From Methanosarcina sp. DH2 (GTDB lineage: Archaea > Halobacteriota > Methanosarcinia > Methanosarcinales > Methanosarcinaceae), in contig NZ_WJBI01000017.1 in NCBI RefSeq assembly GCF_020804225.1, positions 81,260 through 122,811 of the forward strand: 41,552 bases of DNA. Direction: 5' to 3'. A model generated the notes under the pieces. It did no database searches, was not told the origin of the DNA, and saw only the letters and a program-made list of their open reading frames with translations. The first letter of the stretch is position 1. Each line of letters begins with the position of its first letter. The translations under genes were made by a program, and so were the position numbers. Shown piece by piece: positions 25,855-35,603 of this stretch.

Positions 25855-27969
25855 ATGCGATGTAAGGAGATAAAATCTTACATAACCTTCAAGCCTTCCC
25901 TCATGAAACTGGGGCTGTTCCTGATTATATCAGGTATTCTCTATATGATCAGTCTTGAGAACTACCTGCTCTTTCGCATTATTGTAAGTCTTTTTAATGT
26001 TATAATTGCTTACATGGTTTTCATAATAGTATGGAAATCAAAGACCTTTTCAGAGAATCGGTACCTTACATTCATCGGGACTGCGCTCTTTTTCATAGCT
26101 TGCCTTGGTTTTTTGCGTGCTTTTGCATATGAGAAAATGGATGTGTTTCCCGGGTATGGCGCAAACCTTCCTGTGCAGCTGTGGATAGCCATAAGGTATC
26201 TGCTAAGTATCTCCTTTTTTGTGGCTCCATTACTATTTATACGGGGTTCAGGCAGTGAAAAAAGGAGTGTAAAACCTGTTGAAAACAGCCAGTTTGCCCA
26301 GAAAGTGTTCATTGTATATGCTGTAATTACGGCCGTTCTCCTTCTCTCAATCTTCAAGTACAGAAATTTTCCGGACTGCTATATTGAGGGCTCCGGACTA
26401 ACTTCTTTTAAAATCTTTAGCGAATATTTGATCTCTTTTTTATTCCTCGGGTCAGTGTTTCTCCTGTATCGGAAAAAAGACCGATTTGATAAACATGTTT
26501 TTAGTATACTTATAGCAGCTATAGTAGCGTCCATTTTAGCGGAACTTGCCCTTATTCACTACACAAACACAGAAGAAGCTTTGAACTTTATCGGACAGAT
26601 TTTTAATGCCCTTTCTTTCTACCTTATCTATATCGCAATCGTGGAAACAGGCTTTGATGAGCCCTGCAGCCTTCTTTTCAGGGAACTTAAATTCAGGGAA
26701 GAAGCCCTGAAGAGAGAGACTAATTTCCTGAAGGATGACCAGGGAAGGATTTACAGGATGCTTGGAGTGGAAAGACCCATACCTGAGAGTATAATGTCAA
26801 CTGAAAAGCTGCAGGGTAAAACAGAACAATACAAAACAGAACAATATAATACAGAACAATATAATACAGAACAATACAAAACAGAACAATATAATACAGA
26901 ACAATACAGCTCGTTCTTACAGGAAATGCAGGGGCTTATAGCGTTCAGACTTGACGAGAAGGGTGCCCTGGTTTTTATGGACGGAGACGTGAGGGAGATC
27001 ACAGGCTACAGTAAAGAAGACTTCATTTCCGGAAAAGTGAAATGGACTGAAATAGTTCTGCCCGAATATCGTTCATTAATTATCGAAAACCTGAGAAAGA
27101 TGGAATTAGAACCCAATTCCTCTCCGGAGCTGGAATATCAGGTAAGGAAAAAGGATGGGAGTATAAAATGGGTCAGGCAGATCATACATATTACTCCTGT
27201 AAAATCCGGAATCTCAGGAAAATTCCAGGGCTTTGTCCGTGATATCACTCAACGTAAAAAGGCGGAAGAAACTCTCGCCAGAACTGAGGAAGCCCGTATA
27301 AAAGAGATTCACCATAGAATTAAAAATAACCTGCAGGTTATCTCTTCATTGCTCAGCCTTCAGGCGGATAAACTCAATGATAGGGAAACTTTCCAGGCCT
27401 CAGAAGTCTTTGAAGCTTTCAGGGAAAGCCAGAACCGTGTAGTCTCCATGGCTCTAATTCATGAAGAACTGTATCAGGGGAAGGATATGGAAACCCTGGA
27501 GTTTTCGGCTTACCTCTGGAAGCTCACTGCAGATCTTCTCAAGTCCTATAATATCGAAAATGAAAATATTAAGCTTAATCTCGAACTTGAACAGGTTTTT
27601 CTGGGAATGGACACTGCAGTTCCCCTGGGCATCATTGTAAACGAATTAATTTCAAATTCTCTGAAACATGCTTTTTCGGAAGGCACTGAGGGCGAAATCC
27701 GCATAAGCCTCTACGGGTCAGATGATAGTAGAACAGAAGGAAAAACAGCTAAACTTAAAAAAGGAAGTGATTTGCAATTTACACTGACTGTGGCAGATAA
27801 CGGAAAGGGCCTTCCTGAAAATATAGATTTCAGGAATACAGATTCTCTTGGGCTTCAGCTTGTAAACATTCTCGTGGAACAGATTGAAAGCTCTATCGAA
27901 CTTAAAAGGAATTCTGGAAAGGAATCTGGAACGGAATTTAAGATTACTTTCAGGAAACCCGAAAGATAA
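25855..27969 (+). CDS. MASE3-PAS-HisKA_2 membrane histidine kinase
   Basis: This 704-residue kinase has an N-terminal MASE3 sensor with about eight helices (residues about 14-265; note FPGYGANLPVQLWIAIRYL). Next come a short coiled linker, a repeat segment of TEQYN units (about 321-351), a PAS/PAC domain (about 352-475) ending in GFVRDITQRKKAEE, a HisKA_2 helix with HHRIKNN (catalytic His487), and an ATPase domain with NELISNS at 596 and DNGKGLP at 648. The regulator it phosphorylates is not adjacent, and no receiver gene is in the window. The called ATG has only AAGG directly before it; Met17 is an alternative start. Confidence 0.93.
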   Translation: MRCKEIKSYITFKPSLMKLGLFLIISGILYMISLENYLLFRIIVSLFNVIIAYMVFIIVWKSKTFSENRYLTFIGTALFFIACLGFLRAFAYEKMDVFPGYGANLPVQLWIAIRYLLSISFFVAPLLFIRGSGSEKRSVKPVENSQFAQKVFIVYAVITAVLLLSIFKYRNFPDCYIEGSGLTSFKIFSEYLISFLFLGSVFLLYRKKDRFDKHVFSILIAAIVASILAELALIHYTNTEEALNFIGQIFNALSFYLIYIAIVETGFDEPCSLLFRELKFREEALKRETNFLKDDQGRIYRMLGVERPIPESIMSTEKLQGKTEQYKTEQYNTEQYNTEQYKTEQYNTEQYSSFLQEMQGLIAFRLDEKGALVFMDGDVREITGYSKEDFISGKVKWTEIVLPEYRSLIIENLRKMELEPNSSPELEYQVRKKDGSIKWVRQIIHITPVKSGISGKFQGFVRDITQRKKAEETLARTEEARIKEIHHRIKNNLQVISSLLSLQADKLNDRETFQASEVFEAFRESQNRVVSMALIHEELYQGKDMETLEFSAYLWKLTADLLKSYNIENENIKLNLELEQVFLGMDTAVPLGIIVNELISNSLKHAFSEGTEGEIRISLYGSDDSRTEGKTAKLKKGSDLQFTLTVADNGKGLPENIDFRNTDSLGLQLVNILVEQIESSIELKRNSGKESGTEFKITFRKPER

Positions 27970-28147
27970 AGGCAGAAAGACACAGACAGGGCATTTAAAT
28001 TGAAACTTTATATTGAAACTTTAAATGAATTTCTAAAACCAGTTTTTAACTGATTTTTAACCGGGTTTTGACTGAACATTTGGCAAAGAAGAAAAACAAA
28101 GCAAATAAGAAAAAACAAATTAAGAACGATAAATTAGAAAAAAAGTT

Positions 28148-28333
28148 TTAGAAGGCTGCATCAACATAATCAACCGGCCTTTTGAAAACAGCTGTAATCA
28201 TGCCGTCTTCATCGATCTCATTTGAAAACTTGATCAGTTCCCAGCCTTCAACTCCAAGGTTGTTAAGGTCTTCTTTTGTTTTTGACCACTCGCTGAACCT
28301 TATCTCTTTAACATCGTATTCCCAGACGGTCAC
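28148..28333 (-). CDS. Small DUF4177-like protein
   Basis: This 61-residue protein fits the DUF4177 pattern: a WEYDV strand, a helix (TKEDLNNLGVEGWELIKF, with the typical GxEGWEL turn) and the closing strand AVFKRP. Function is unknown. TGGAGATG upstream of the ATG in the message supports expression. It stands alone between the kinase and the Mth938-like gene. Confidence 0.75.
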   Translation of the reverse strand: MTVWEYDVKEIRFSEWSKTKEDLNNLGVEGWELIKFSNEIDEDGMITAVFKRPVDYVDAAF

Positions 28334-28810
28334 TTGTATTCATCTCCAGTAAAGTTGGGTAATATTATCTCATATATTAACTGGGGATATCTGCTATATT
28401 TATCTTTTTAAAAAATATATTTGCCATTAAATCAACTAAACTTGATTTGGAGGGGAATAGAGGCATTTGCCTGAAAATCTACTTCGATTGTAAAAGATAC
28501 CTGAGACCTGCAAAAGAATAATTTCCGCGTTCAGAAGATATTTCTCAGGAAGTTAAAGGTTCGACTGGATACTAAAAGCAGTAATGAAAAGCCCTGATAA
28601 TTTGTTTCTTACTGGGTTATAAGCAGATAACCCGATATACAATTGCGGTGTACAATTGAATTAAAGTTTCTCCGGAAAAAAGATTAAAGTAATTAATAAC
28701 AGTAAAAGCCATAAAACAAGCCTGAAAGAGCCCAGAAAGAGCTCAGGAAACAAAACGAAAAATCTGACGATCAAGTGACAAAAAAGAAATAATTCTGAGA
28801 GGAGAAAGGC
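28334..28810. other. Intergenic region before the Mth938-like gene
   Basis: Nothing coding was found in these 477 bases. A short repeat, ATACAATTG and GTACAATTG, occurs near 28638-28658, and the end of the region carries the GAGGAG ribosome binding site of the next gene. Confidence 0.5.
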
Positions 28811-29173
28811 CTGAAAACGAAAATAAACTCAACCAGTTTCGGTTCGGTTATAGTCAAAGGGAAACTCTTTAAGTACGATATCCTTATCCGCCTGGACGGG
28901 CAGGTCGAAAAGCGCAGGAAAAAGCTCTCGAAAGAAATCTACGGGACATCCCATAAAATCTCTCTTGCCGAAGCGGAGTACATCTATGAAGAAGGAACCA
29001 GAAAGGTAATTATCGGAACAGGTCAAATAGGGTTTGTAAAGCTTTCAAAAAAAGCCAGAAAATTCTTTAAAGAAAAAAATATCAAGACGAAACTCTTTCC
29101 AACCCCTGAAGCAATTAAGCTCTGGAACAAAAGCAAAGGAAAGACCATTGCGATGTTCCACATAACCTGCTGA
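28811..29173 (+). CDS. Mth938-like domain protein with a CTG start
   Basis: This gene is easily missed because it has no ATG, GTG or TTG start. The frame encodes 120 residues of the Mth938/AAMDC-like family: INSTSFGSVIVKGKLFKYDI, then LSKEIYGTSHKISLAEAE, VIIGTGQIGFVKL, LFPTPEAIKLWN and the closing MFHITC. An in-frame TGA at 28796 leaves only 17 codons for a start. Of these, CTG at 28811 sits exactly six bases after GAGGAG, and starting there gives the N-terminus expected for the family. ATA at 28823 is a weaker option. Function of the family is poorly known. The complementary frame at 28829-29026 is a shadow. Confidence 0.85.
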   Translation: MKTKINSTSFGSVIVKGKLFKYDILIRLDGQVEKRRKKLSKEIYGTSHKISLAEAEYIYEEGTRKVIIGTGQIGFVKLSKKARKFFKEKNIKTKLFPTPEAIKLWNKSKGKTIAMFHITC

Positions 29174-29251
29174 GTTTTTCTCCCCTCATAAAAGCACAAA
29201 AATTAAAAATAATGAGAATGAGTTATCAAACAAACTCAGACATCATTTAAC

Positions 29252-30361
29252 TTAAATTTCAACCAGCTCGTATTCCCTGCTCCCAAGCCCTATTTCTTCA
29301 GCATATTCAAGCTGGTGAGTGCCGTCTACTTTGGGCCAGGTCCCTTTGAACTTGTCAGCCCCAGCTTCGTGATTGCACTGTAGAGCAGAGCCTGTAATTC
29401 CTTTCTGCCTGTTCACAAGGTCATAGCTTGCCTGGTCCAGGGCCACAGGATCGGTTGATGCAAGGATCCCTATATCAGGTACAATTGGGGCGTCACTCCA
29501 GGGCACGCAGTCGCAGTCCGGTGTGATTTTAAGCAGGAAATTGATATAGCCTACCCTTCTCTCTTTTCCTTTTACCGCCCCGTATGCATATTCAGTCATA
29601 TATTCAAGGAAGTTCGGGATATCGCGCTCCCAGTCTATATCAATAGCACCTGCCGGACAGACTTCCATACATTGCCCACAGCTTACACAGGCCTCAGTTT
29701 CAATCCTTGAAAGTTCACCTTCAAGAGCAGCTGCTCCGGCGGGACAAACTTCAACACATCTACCGCAGCCCACGCACTTTTCTTCATTCACCTGCGGGCT
29801 TGTTGGAAAATGCTGGTCCCTTTTCCCGGCAGCAGGCGCACAGCCCATTGCCAGGTTCTTGATAGCTCCCCCGAAGCCTGCAACAATGTGCCCCTTGAAG
29901 TGGGACATTACGATCATCGAGTCTGCAGCAACGATGTCGGATCCTATTTTCACGGAATTGAAATGCTTCTGCCTGATCTCGACCTCTGCAATGTTCTGGC
30001 TCCTGAGCCCGTCTGAAATAATAAGCGGAGCCCGGACAACAGAATAATCAAAACCATGCTCTATGGCTGTTGTCAGGTGGTCAACTGCATTATGCCGGCT
30101 CCCGGAATAAAGGGTGTTCGTATCCGTGATAAACGGCTTTGCTCCGGATGCCCTTATTTTATCTACAACCTGCCGGACAAATACCGGGTTGATGTAGCCG
30201 TCATTCCCGTATTCTCCGAAATGGATCTTGATCGCAGTCAGGTCTTCTGCCCCCAGCAGTTCGACAAATCCTGCCTCATCAAAAAGTTTCTGGATCTTGC
30301 TTATCTTACTCTCGTGGGGGTTTTTTGCCCTCAGGTCTGCGAAATAGACTTTACTTGCCAT
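29252..30361 (-). CDS. DUF362 protein with two 4Fe-4S clusters
   Basis: This 369-residue protein has a DUF362 core (IKIHFGEYGNDGYINPVFVRQ near the start; MSHFKGHIVAGFGGAIKNLAMG before the clusters) with a two-cluster ferredoxin insert: CVGCGRCVEVCPAG near residue 197 and CVSCGQCMEVCPAG after it. It continues with DIGILASTDPVALDQAS. Such proteins are presumed iron-sulfur oxidoreductases; no reaction is established. GGAGG seven bases before the ATG supports the start. It lies downstream of the rsgA/TPR region on the same strand but with a 530-base gap. Confidence 0.92.
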   Translation of the reverse strand: MASKVYFADLRAKNPHESKISKIQKLFDEAGFVELLGAEDLTAIKIHFGEYGNDGYINPVFVRQVVDKIRASGAKPFITDTNTLYSGSRHNAVDHLTTAIEHGFDYSVVRAPLIISDGLRSQNIAEVEIRQKHFNSVKIGSDIVAADSMIVMSHFKGHIVAGFGGAIKNLAMGCAPAAGKRDQHFPTSPQVNEEKCVGCGRCVEVCPAGAAALEGELSRIETEACVSCGQCMEVCPAGAIDIDWERDIPNFLEYMTEYAYGAVKGKERRVGYINFLLKITPDCDCVPWSDAPIVPDIGILASTDPVALDQASYDLVNRQKGITGSALQCNHEAGADKFKGTWPKVDGTHQLEYAEEIGLGSREYELVEI

Positions 30362-30619
30362 TCAAGTACCTCCATAAAATAAGTCTAATTAATTACTCTT
30401 ACCCGTCCTATGTGGTCAAGAAAGTCTTTTTTGTTTTTAGGTGTTACGCTGTTCGGGAAGAAAGGAAGAATCTGCTTCATTCGGGAAGGTTCACGCAGCA
30501 CGCTGAGACTGTATAACTATAATAAGTAAGGCTGAGATGACTGATAAATGACTGATAAATGACTGATAAGTGACTAATAAGTGACTAATAAATCTTGCCT
30601 GTGTTGAAAGTAAACTTAT
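30362..30619. repeat. Intergenic region with an 11-bp tandem repeat
   Basis: Five tandem copies of TGACT(G/A)ATAA(A/G) occupy about 30537-30593. The rest of the stretch, which includes the DUF362 promoter, shows no gene. Confidence 0.85.
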
Positions 30620-30829
30620 TTTATTGCTTCCCAGTAAATTTCTTATACTTTTTTTGCGTCAACTGCCATTTTCTGGTATCTTTCCTTTTCAAGCCTCTTC
30701 AACCCGATCTCAGACCTTTTCGACTGGAATTTAGCTCTTCAGCTAACCTGTGATAGCTGACAAGCCGCTCTTCCGGAATAAGCCTGTCCTCTACCGCCTC
30801 TGCAGGACGGCACAGCCCGGCTCATTTCA
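30620..30829 (-). pseudogene. Decayed 3' fragment of rsgA
   Basis: This 210-base block aligns with the last part of the intact rsgA gene (33640-33845). It shares CCGTAAATT/CCAGTAAATT at the end, CTTTTCCTTTTCAAGCC, AACCTGTGATAGCTG and AGGACGGCACAGCCCGGCTC. In translation it begins EPGCAVLQ, just after the zinc motif, and then runs into several frameshifts and stops. It corresponds to about the last 67 codons only. The intact gene lies 2.8 kb away on the other side of the TPR gene in the same orientation. Confidence 0.88.
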
Positions 30830-30889
30830 GAGGCTGATTAAAAAATAGAACAGGGCAGTGAGTGCCCGCAGATTTCTATGGTTCCGAGG

Positions 30890-33493
30890 TCAGAGATATT
30901 CGAGCGAGGAATCCCATTCAGGGCCTTCTTCATCCAGTTTTGCGTCGATCTCTTCAGCTTTTTTACGGTATTCTTTTGCAGTTTCAGAGTCCCCCAGCTC
31001 TTCAAGGAGATTTGCGTAGTTGCTGAAAAGCAAGAAATTACTTTTCAGGAGATTAAGGTCTTCCGGGTCGGATTTTTCCAGGCTTTCGTTAAAGGCAAGG
31101 GCTTTTTCAAAGCACTCTTTTCCTTTTTCCGGCTGATCCGTAACCGAATATCCGATCCCGAGATTATTCAGGGCTCCAAGCATATGATGCAGGTGCATGG
31201 GGCTTTCAGGGTCGTTTTCATACAGGATTTTTAGGCTTTTGTATGCATATTCGTATTCCGGGATTGTTTCTTCCAGTTTATCGGCATCCCTGTATATGTC
31301 CCCCATTTGTTCGGCAAAACTGGCAAGTATCTCCTGAAGCCTCAGGTTCATCGGGCGGGATTCATATAATTTTTCAATGGTTCTGAGGGCAAGTTCATAG
31401 TATTTTCTGGCAATGCTTGAGTCTTTCTTTTCGGACTCCAGTTTTTCAAGAAGGGATATTCCTAAAAAGAATGCTTTGCCTGATGTAAGGATTAAGAGCG
31501 CCGGGTCTTCAACCTGTTCAACAATTATTTGTTCAAATCTTTCAAGAGCCTGCCTGTGGTAGGCACCGGCTTTTTCCTCGTCTCCAAGTTCGGAATGCAA
31601 CATTGCAAGTTCAAAGTATGTAGTTTCCATATCCAGAGCATGATCATGATCCACATCGTGGTCATGGTCCGTATCATGGTCATGGCCCATATCGTGGTTG
31701 TGGTCCAGGCCGTGGTTGTGGTCGTGGTCCAGGCCGTGGTTGTGGTCGTGGTCCAGGCCGTGGTTGTGGTTCTGATCGTGGCTATGGTTCTGATCGTGGC
31801 TATGGTTTGTATCATGGCAACTTTCCGGAGGCATCAGCTCAAGGAGCTGTTTCTGGACTTCCAGGACCCTTTCATACGCACGGATTGCTTTTTCGAATTC
31901 TCGATTATTTTTGAACAGCAGGCCCAGACTTGTCAGGGTTTCGAGGAGCCCCTCATGGAAAAATTCGCTCTCGGGATTGGATTCGTAGGCTTCTTGAAAT
32001 ACGGGGAGAGCCCTTTTGTGGTACTGCACTGCAGTTTCAGGCTCCTCCTCCGCATATAGCCTGCCGATCTGGTTCCAGGTATCAGCCTTGTTAGCTTCTA
32101 ACATGAGTTTATCGGCTTCCGTGGGATGAAGGTTTTCGTAGATTTCGATCTCCTTCTCATAATAAGCCCTTGCCTTTTCAATTTCTTCCTCTTCAACAAA
32201 AAGGTCTCCAAGCTCCCGATAGACATCGGAAAGCTTCAGAGAGTATTCAGGGTTTTCAGGTTCTTTTTGCAGCAGGTTTTCATAGATCTGCAATGTGTCC
32301 TTATAGCAGATTTCTGCGCTTTCGAATTCTCCTATCTCCGAAAACAGCTCTGCAAGTTCGTCTAAAGACCTGGCAAGGTTTTTATCGGTTCCAAGAATCT
32401 CCGGGTATTTGTCCATCAGTTCCCGGAAAGTGTCCCTTGCCTTCGTATAGTAATCCCTGGCTTTCGCAGTCTCTTCCGTATCTGAAAATATTAAACCTGA
32501 GTCTTTGTACATATCTGCAAGGGCCATAGAAAAAGGAATGTTTTTGGAAACTGGAATGTTTTCAGAGATGTCAATATTTTCAGAAACAGGAATATTTTCA
32601 GAGATAGGAATATTTTCAGAAACAGGAATATTTTCAGGCTCTTCTTCTATCTCGCTTTCAAGCAGGCTCAATGCTTCTTTATAGCACTCCTCTGCCTTTA
32701 CAAGATTTTCTTGGTCCGAATACATATCGGCGAGGTAGCGGTATGCGTAGCTCAGGTAAACTTTGGTTTCGGAGCTTTCAGGGTCTTTATCAAGGACTTT
32801 CCCGTAAATTTCTATTGCCCGGTTATAAATGTGCTTTGCCTCTTCTAAACATCCCTTTTCTTCGCATATCCTTCCAAAATTCATAAGCGAATCATCAAGG
32901 CTGCTGAGATGCTCGGACACTTCTGTTTCACTTTTGAGCAATTTCTCAATGATATCAAATCTTTTATAAAAAAGCGGGGATGCTTCTTCGATTAATTCTC
33001 CGGCTTCAAAACAGAGCCCTATGTGTTCGATCGTTTCCAGGAACTTTTCCAGGTACTCTGGATTTTCGGGATCTGATTCCAATAATTTCTCAAAGCCCAG
33101 AACCGCTTTTTCAAAAATCTCTTCCATCGGATAGATGTATTCTTTTGCTTTATCAGGATCTTCGAGCTTCGAAAGGATGTCTCCAATGCTTCCGATCGTG
33201 TCTCCTATAAAGGACTGATACTCTTCCTTTTTCGGTTCTTTTGAAAAAAGCTCCCAGCTAATTTCCAGCGCCTTTCCGAAAAGTGTAAGCGACTCTTCGA
33301 GTTCGTCAATTCTGTATGTTGCAAAACCTTTAAAAAACAGGAGATGGTATGAAATCTCAGGATCCTTCACTTCTTTTTCAATCTTTTCAACCTTATCAAG
33401 GCTTTCAAAGGCCTTTTTATATTGCTCTTTATCTATTTCGTCGGCTGCTTTCTTCAATAGGCGAAGAGCAGAATCTCGTAGCTTTCTTGACAT
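30890..33493 (-). CDS. Large TPR-repeat protein with His/Asp-rich insert
   Basis: This 867-residue soluble protein is made mostly of tetratricopeptide-type helix pairs (for example LADMYSDQENLVKAEECYKE and ELGDLFVEEEEIEKARAYYE), with no signal peptide and no catalytic domain. Two low-complexity inserts stand out. Residues about 284-321 repeat ENIPVS. Residues about 559-617 alternate His, Asp and Asn, with NHGLDHDH repeated in tandem. The His/Asp insert looks like a metal-binding segment (Zn, Ni or Cu), an inference. TPR proteins act as scaffolds. The gene sits between rsgA and a decayed rsgA fragment, so it was probably brought in by a duplication or insertion. Confidence 0.88.
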   Translation of the reverse strand: MSRKLRDSALRLLKKAADEIDKEQYKKAFESLDKVEKIEKEVKDPEISYHLLFFKGFATYRIDELEESLTLFGKALEISWELFSKEPKKEEYQSFIGDTIGSIGDILSKLEDPDKAKEYIYPMEEIFEKAVLGFEKLLESDPENPEYLEKFLETIEHIGLCFEAGELIEEASPLFYKRFDIIEKLLKSETEVSEHLSSLDDSLMNFGRICEEKGCLEEAKHIYNRAIEIYGKVLDKDPESSETKVYLSYAYRYLADMYSDQENLVKAEECYKEALSLLESEIEEEPENIPVSENIPISENIPVSENIDISENIPVSKNIPFSMALADMYKDSGLIFSDTEETAKARDYYTKARDTFRELMDKYPEILGTDKNLARSLDELAELFSEIGEFESAEICYKDTLQIYENLLQKEPENPEYSLKLSDVYRELGDLFVEEEEIEKARAYYEKEIEIYENLHPTEADKLMLEANKADTWNQIGRLYAEEEPETAVQYHKRALPVFQEAYESNPESEFFHEGLLETLTSLGLLFKNNREFEKAIRAYERVLEVQKQLLELMPPESCHDTNHSHDQNHSHDQNHNHGLDHDHNHGLDHDHNHGLDHNHDMGHDHDTDHDHDVDHDHALDMETTYFELAMLHSELGDEEKAGAYHRQALERFEQIIVEQVEDPALLILTSGKAFFLGISLLEKLESEKKDSSIARKYYELALRTIEKLYESRPMNLRLQEILASFAEQMGDIYRDADKLEETIPEYEYAYKSLKILYENDPESPMHLHHMLGALNNLGIGYSVTDQPEKGKECFEKALAFNESLEKSDPEDLNLLKSNFLLFSNYANLLEELGDSETAKEYRKKAEEIDAKLDEEGPEWDSSLEYL

Positions 33494-33639
33494 AGAAATA
33501 GCATAGGTTTTTTCATATAATAATTATAGGTCATGGAGGGCTCAATGTAAACTATCCCTCCCTTCTTTCTATCCTGCTTTCTATGAATTCGAAAATGATT
33601 GAGTCCTGACGATTCTTGCCTTCTCTAATACAATTCATC

Positions 33640-34749
33640 TTACGGCTTACCCGTAAATTTCTTATATTTTTTAATAGTCACTGCAATTTGCTTGTGCTTT
33701 TCCTTTTCAAGCCGTTTCAGCCCGATTTCGGATTTTTTTGACTGAAATATGAGTTCTTCGGTCAACCTGTGATAGCTGTCCAGCCGCTCCTCAGGAATAA
33801 GCCCGTCCTTTACTGCCTGCAGGACAGCACAGCCCGGCTCATCATGGTGAGTGCAATCTTTAAACCGGCAGTTACAGGCTGCATCAACAATCTCGGAAAA
33901 AGCTTTTTCAAGGCCTTCGGCAGAGTCTCCGATCTGGATTTCCCTGATACCTGGATTGTCTATAAGAACCGCTCCATTTGGAAGAGGGAACATTTGACGG
34001 ACTGTAGTTGTATGCCTCCCTTTTTCATCGTCTTCTCTGATACCCGCAGTTCTCTGGACGGTCTCACCAAGAAGAGAGTTAATAAGCGTGGATTTCCCGA
34101 CACCTGAAGAACCTATGAGTGCAACTGTTTCGCCGGGGTTAAGGTAAGGGCTGAGTGAATCAAGCCCGGTTTTTGAAAGGGCGCTAAGAGGAACGACAGG
34201 TACATTCCCTGCAATAGACTGGATTTTTTCTACCAGCAGGGTAGGGTCATCTGCAAGGTCGATTTTGTTAAGTAAAATAACCGGATTTGCCCCGGAAGAA
34301 TAGACAACTGTAAGATACCTTTCAAGCCTTCGCAGGTTGAGGTCTTTTCCCGCTGCAGTTACAATAAAAATGGTATCAAGGTTTGCAGCAATGATCTGCT
34401 CCCCTCCCCCGTCTCCTGCTGCTCCTCTTGAAAGGCAGGTCCTTCTGGGCAGGATATTCACAATCATGCGTGAGCCCAGTTCCGGTTGGTCGAGCAAAAC
34501 GACAAAATCCCCTACAACTGGCTGCTTTCCAATTTTCTGGAGTGCACCGGAAATTCCCGCCTGTACAACAGCTCCCGGAATTAGGACCTCACAGACTGTT
34601 TTATGCCTTGATGAGACTCTCCCGGCAATATAGGATCCTTGATAGACTGAAAATGCCGATTCAAGCTCTTCGTCCCAACCTGGAATATTATCAGTGCGCC
34701 TGTGACCTGAAATGCGACCTGAACTTTCCGTTTCGCGATGGTTATTCAT
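33640..34749 (-). CDS. rsgA: RsgA, circularly permuted ribosome-associated GTPase
   Basis: This 369-residue protein has the YjeQ/RsgA plan: an OB-fold ([20 protein letters not shown]), then a permuted GTPase domain in the order G4 (LLNKIDL), G1 ([10 protein letters not shown]) and G3 ([10 protein letters not shown]), and a C-terminal zinc finger with [14 protein letters not shown]. In bacteria it helps mature the 30S subunit. It is uncommon in archaea, and its presence in Methanosarcina points to old transfer from bacteria. An extra N-terminal stretch of about 20 hydrophilic residues precedes the usual start. The 3' end exists as a decayed second copy at 30620-30829. Confidence 0.95.
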   Translation of the reverse strand: MNNHRETESSGRISGHRRTDNIPGWDEELESAFSVYQGSYIAGRVSSRHKTVCEVLIPGAVVQAGISGALQKIGKQPVVGDFVVLLDQPELGSRMIVNILPRRTCLSRGAAGDGGGEQIIAANLDTIFIVTAAGKDLNLRRLERYLTVVYSSGANPVILLNKIDLADDPTLLVEKIQSIAGNVPVVPLSALSKTGLDSLSPYLNPGETVALIGSSGVGKSTLINSLLGETVQRTAGIREDDEKGRHTTTVRQMFPLPNGAVLIDNPGIREIQIGDSAEGLEKAFSEIVDAACNCRFKDCTHHDEPGCAVLQAVKDGLIPEERLDSYHRLTEELIFQSKKSEIGLKRLEKEKHKQIAVTIKKYKKFTGKP

Positions 34750-34967
34750 TAAATGGAAGTATCCGCTTAAATGGATAAATCTTTTGATATTTTATCTTTT
34801 TATCAGATAATTGCATCTAAAAATTTCTTACTTTACTAGATGCAGAAATTCATTCTTAGGATAAGCATCTTCATTTCACCAGTAGATAAACATCTTCACC
34901 CCAAAATTTACTCCTCTGTTTCAAACTCTTTTTATAGAAATACAGAGAAGTATGGGAAAGAGTAAGA

Positions 34968-35162
34968 ATGAATGGGAAAGATAAAGATAACGGAAAAGAA
35001 GATGCGATGGGCTCTGGACTCGCTCTTGGCATGTCATTGGGTTTGATAATTGGCATTCTTATAGACAACATAGCCCTGGGGGTTGCTTTTGGACCTGTTC
35101 TTGGAATGGCTTTAGGAGCAGCTTATGGTAAAAAAGAGAAGGAGAGAGTACGTGAAAAATAA
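34968..35162 (+). CDS. Small glycine-zipper membrane protein
   Basis: This 64-residue protein has a charged start (MNGKDKDNGKED), two short Gly/Ala-rich membrane segments (GLALGMSLGLIIGILIDN and ALGVAFGPVLGMALGAAYG) with GxxxG spacing, and a basic end (KKEKERVREK). Glycine-zipper hairpins of this kind are widespread small membrane proteins of unknown role. GGGAAAGAG upstream of the ATG may serve as the ribosome binding site. It stands alone. Confidence 0.72.
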   Translation: MNGKDKDNGKEDAMGSGLALGMSLGLIIGILIDNIALGVAFGPVLGMALGAAYGKKEKERVREK

Positions 35163-35603
35163 ATAGTAATGTACTTTCATGCCAGATGAATAAGATAAAT
35201 ATTGGAAACTTCTTAAAAGACATTTTGCTTATTCTAACTTTTTCTGTGAATTCCAGCAGGGCAGTCGGTTTCATTTTCATGTAATATATTGAATATAAAT
35301 ATTCAGTTCTGGACAGCTTTCCATAATATTAAATAAGCTCCTGAAAGGTATGAAAAAAGAATAAACATTCACAGACAATAAATTTATACTGCTAATTCAA
35401 TTGATGTTGAGCTGATCCCAAAACTCAAAAACTACTTCTTTGAATCTTGTTTTGAAAGGAACAATCGAACTAATTATCAGCAAAATAGCTATGGGCACCT
35501 CCTAATATGGGAGTAAAGAGGCTTTTGGGATAGGCTCGTTGATAAAAAACTACCAGATTCAACGTTAATAAATAATGATAAACAGTATTCATATGGTGAT
35601 AAT
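35163..35603. other. Intergenic region with a possible mobile-element end
   Basis: No gene is visible in 440 bases. CTTTTGGGATAGGCTC at about 35522-35538 is the near-complement of GAGCCTATCTCAAAAC at 14089, and ATCCCAAAACTC occurs at about 35415. These could be ends of a lost insertion element. Confidence 0.3.

Noticed and set aside
28829-29026. Minus-strand 65-codon frame
   Set aside because: It is the shadow of the Mth938-like gene on the plus strand, whose protein is clearly conserved.
31525-32059. Long frames on both strands over the His-rich repeat
   Set aside because: They are repeat artefacts (poly-Val or poly-Thr) opposite or out of frame with the TPR gene.
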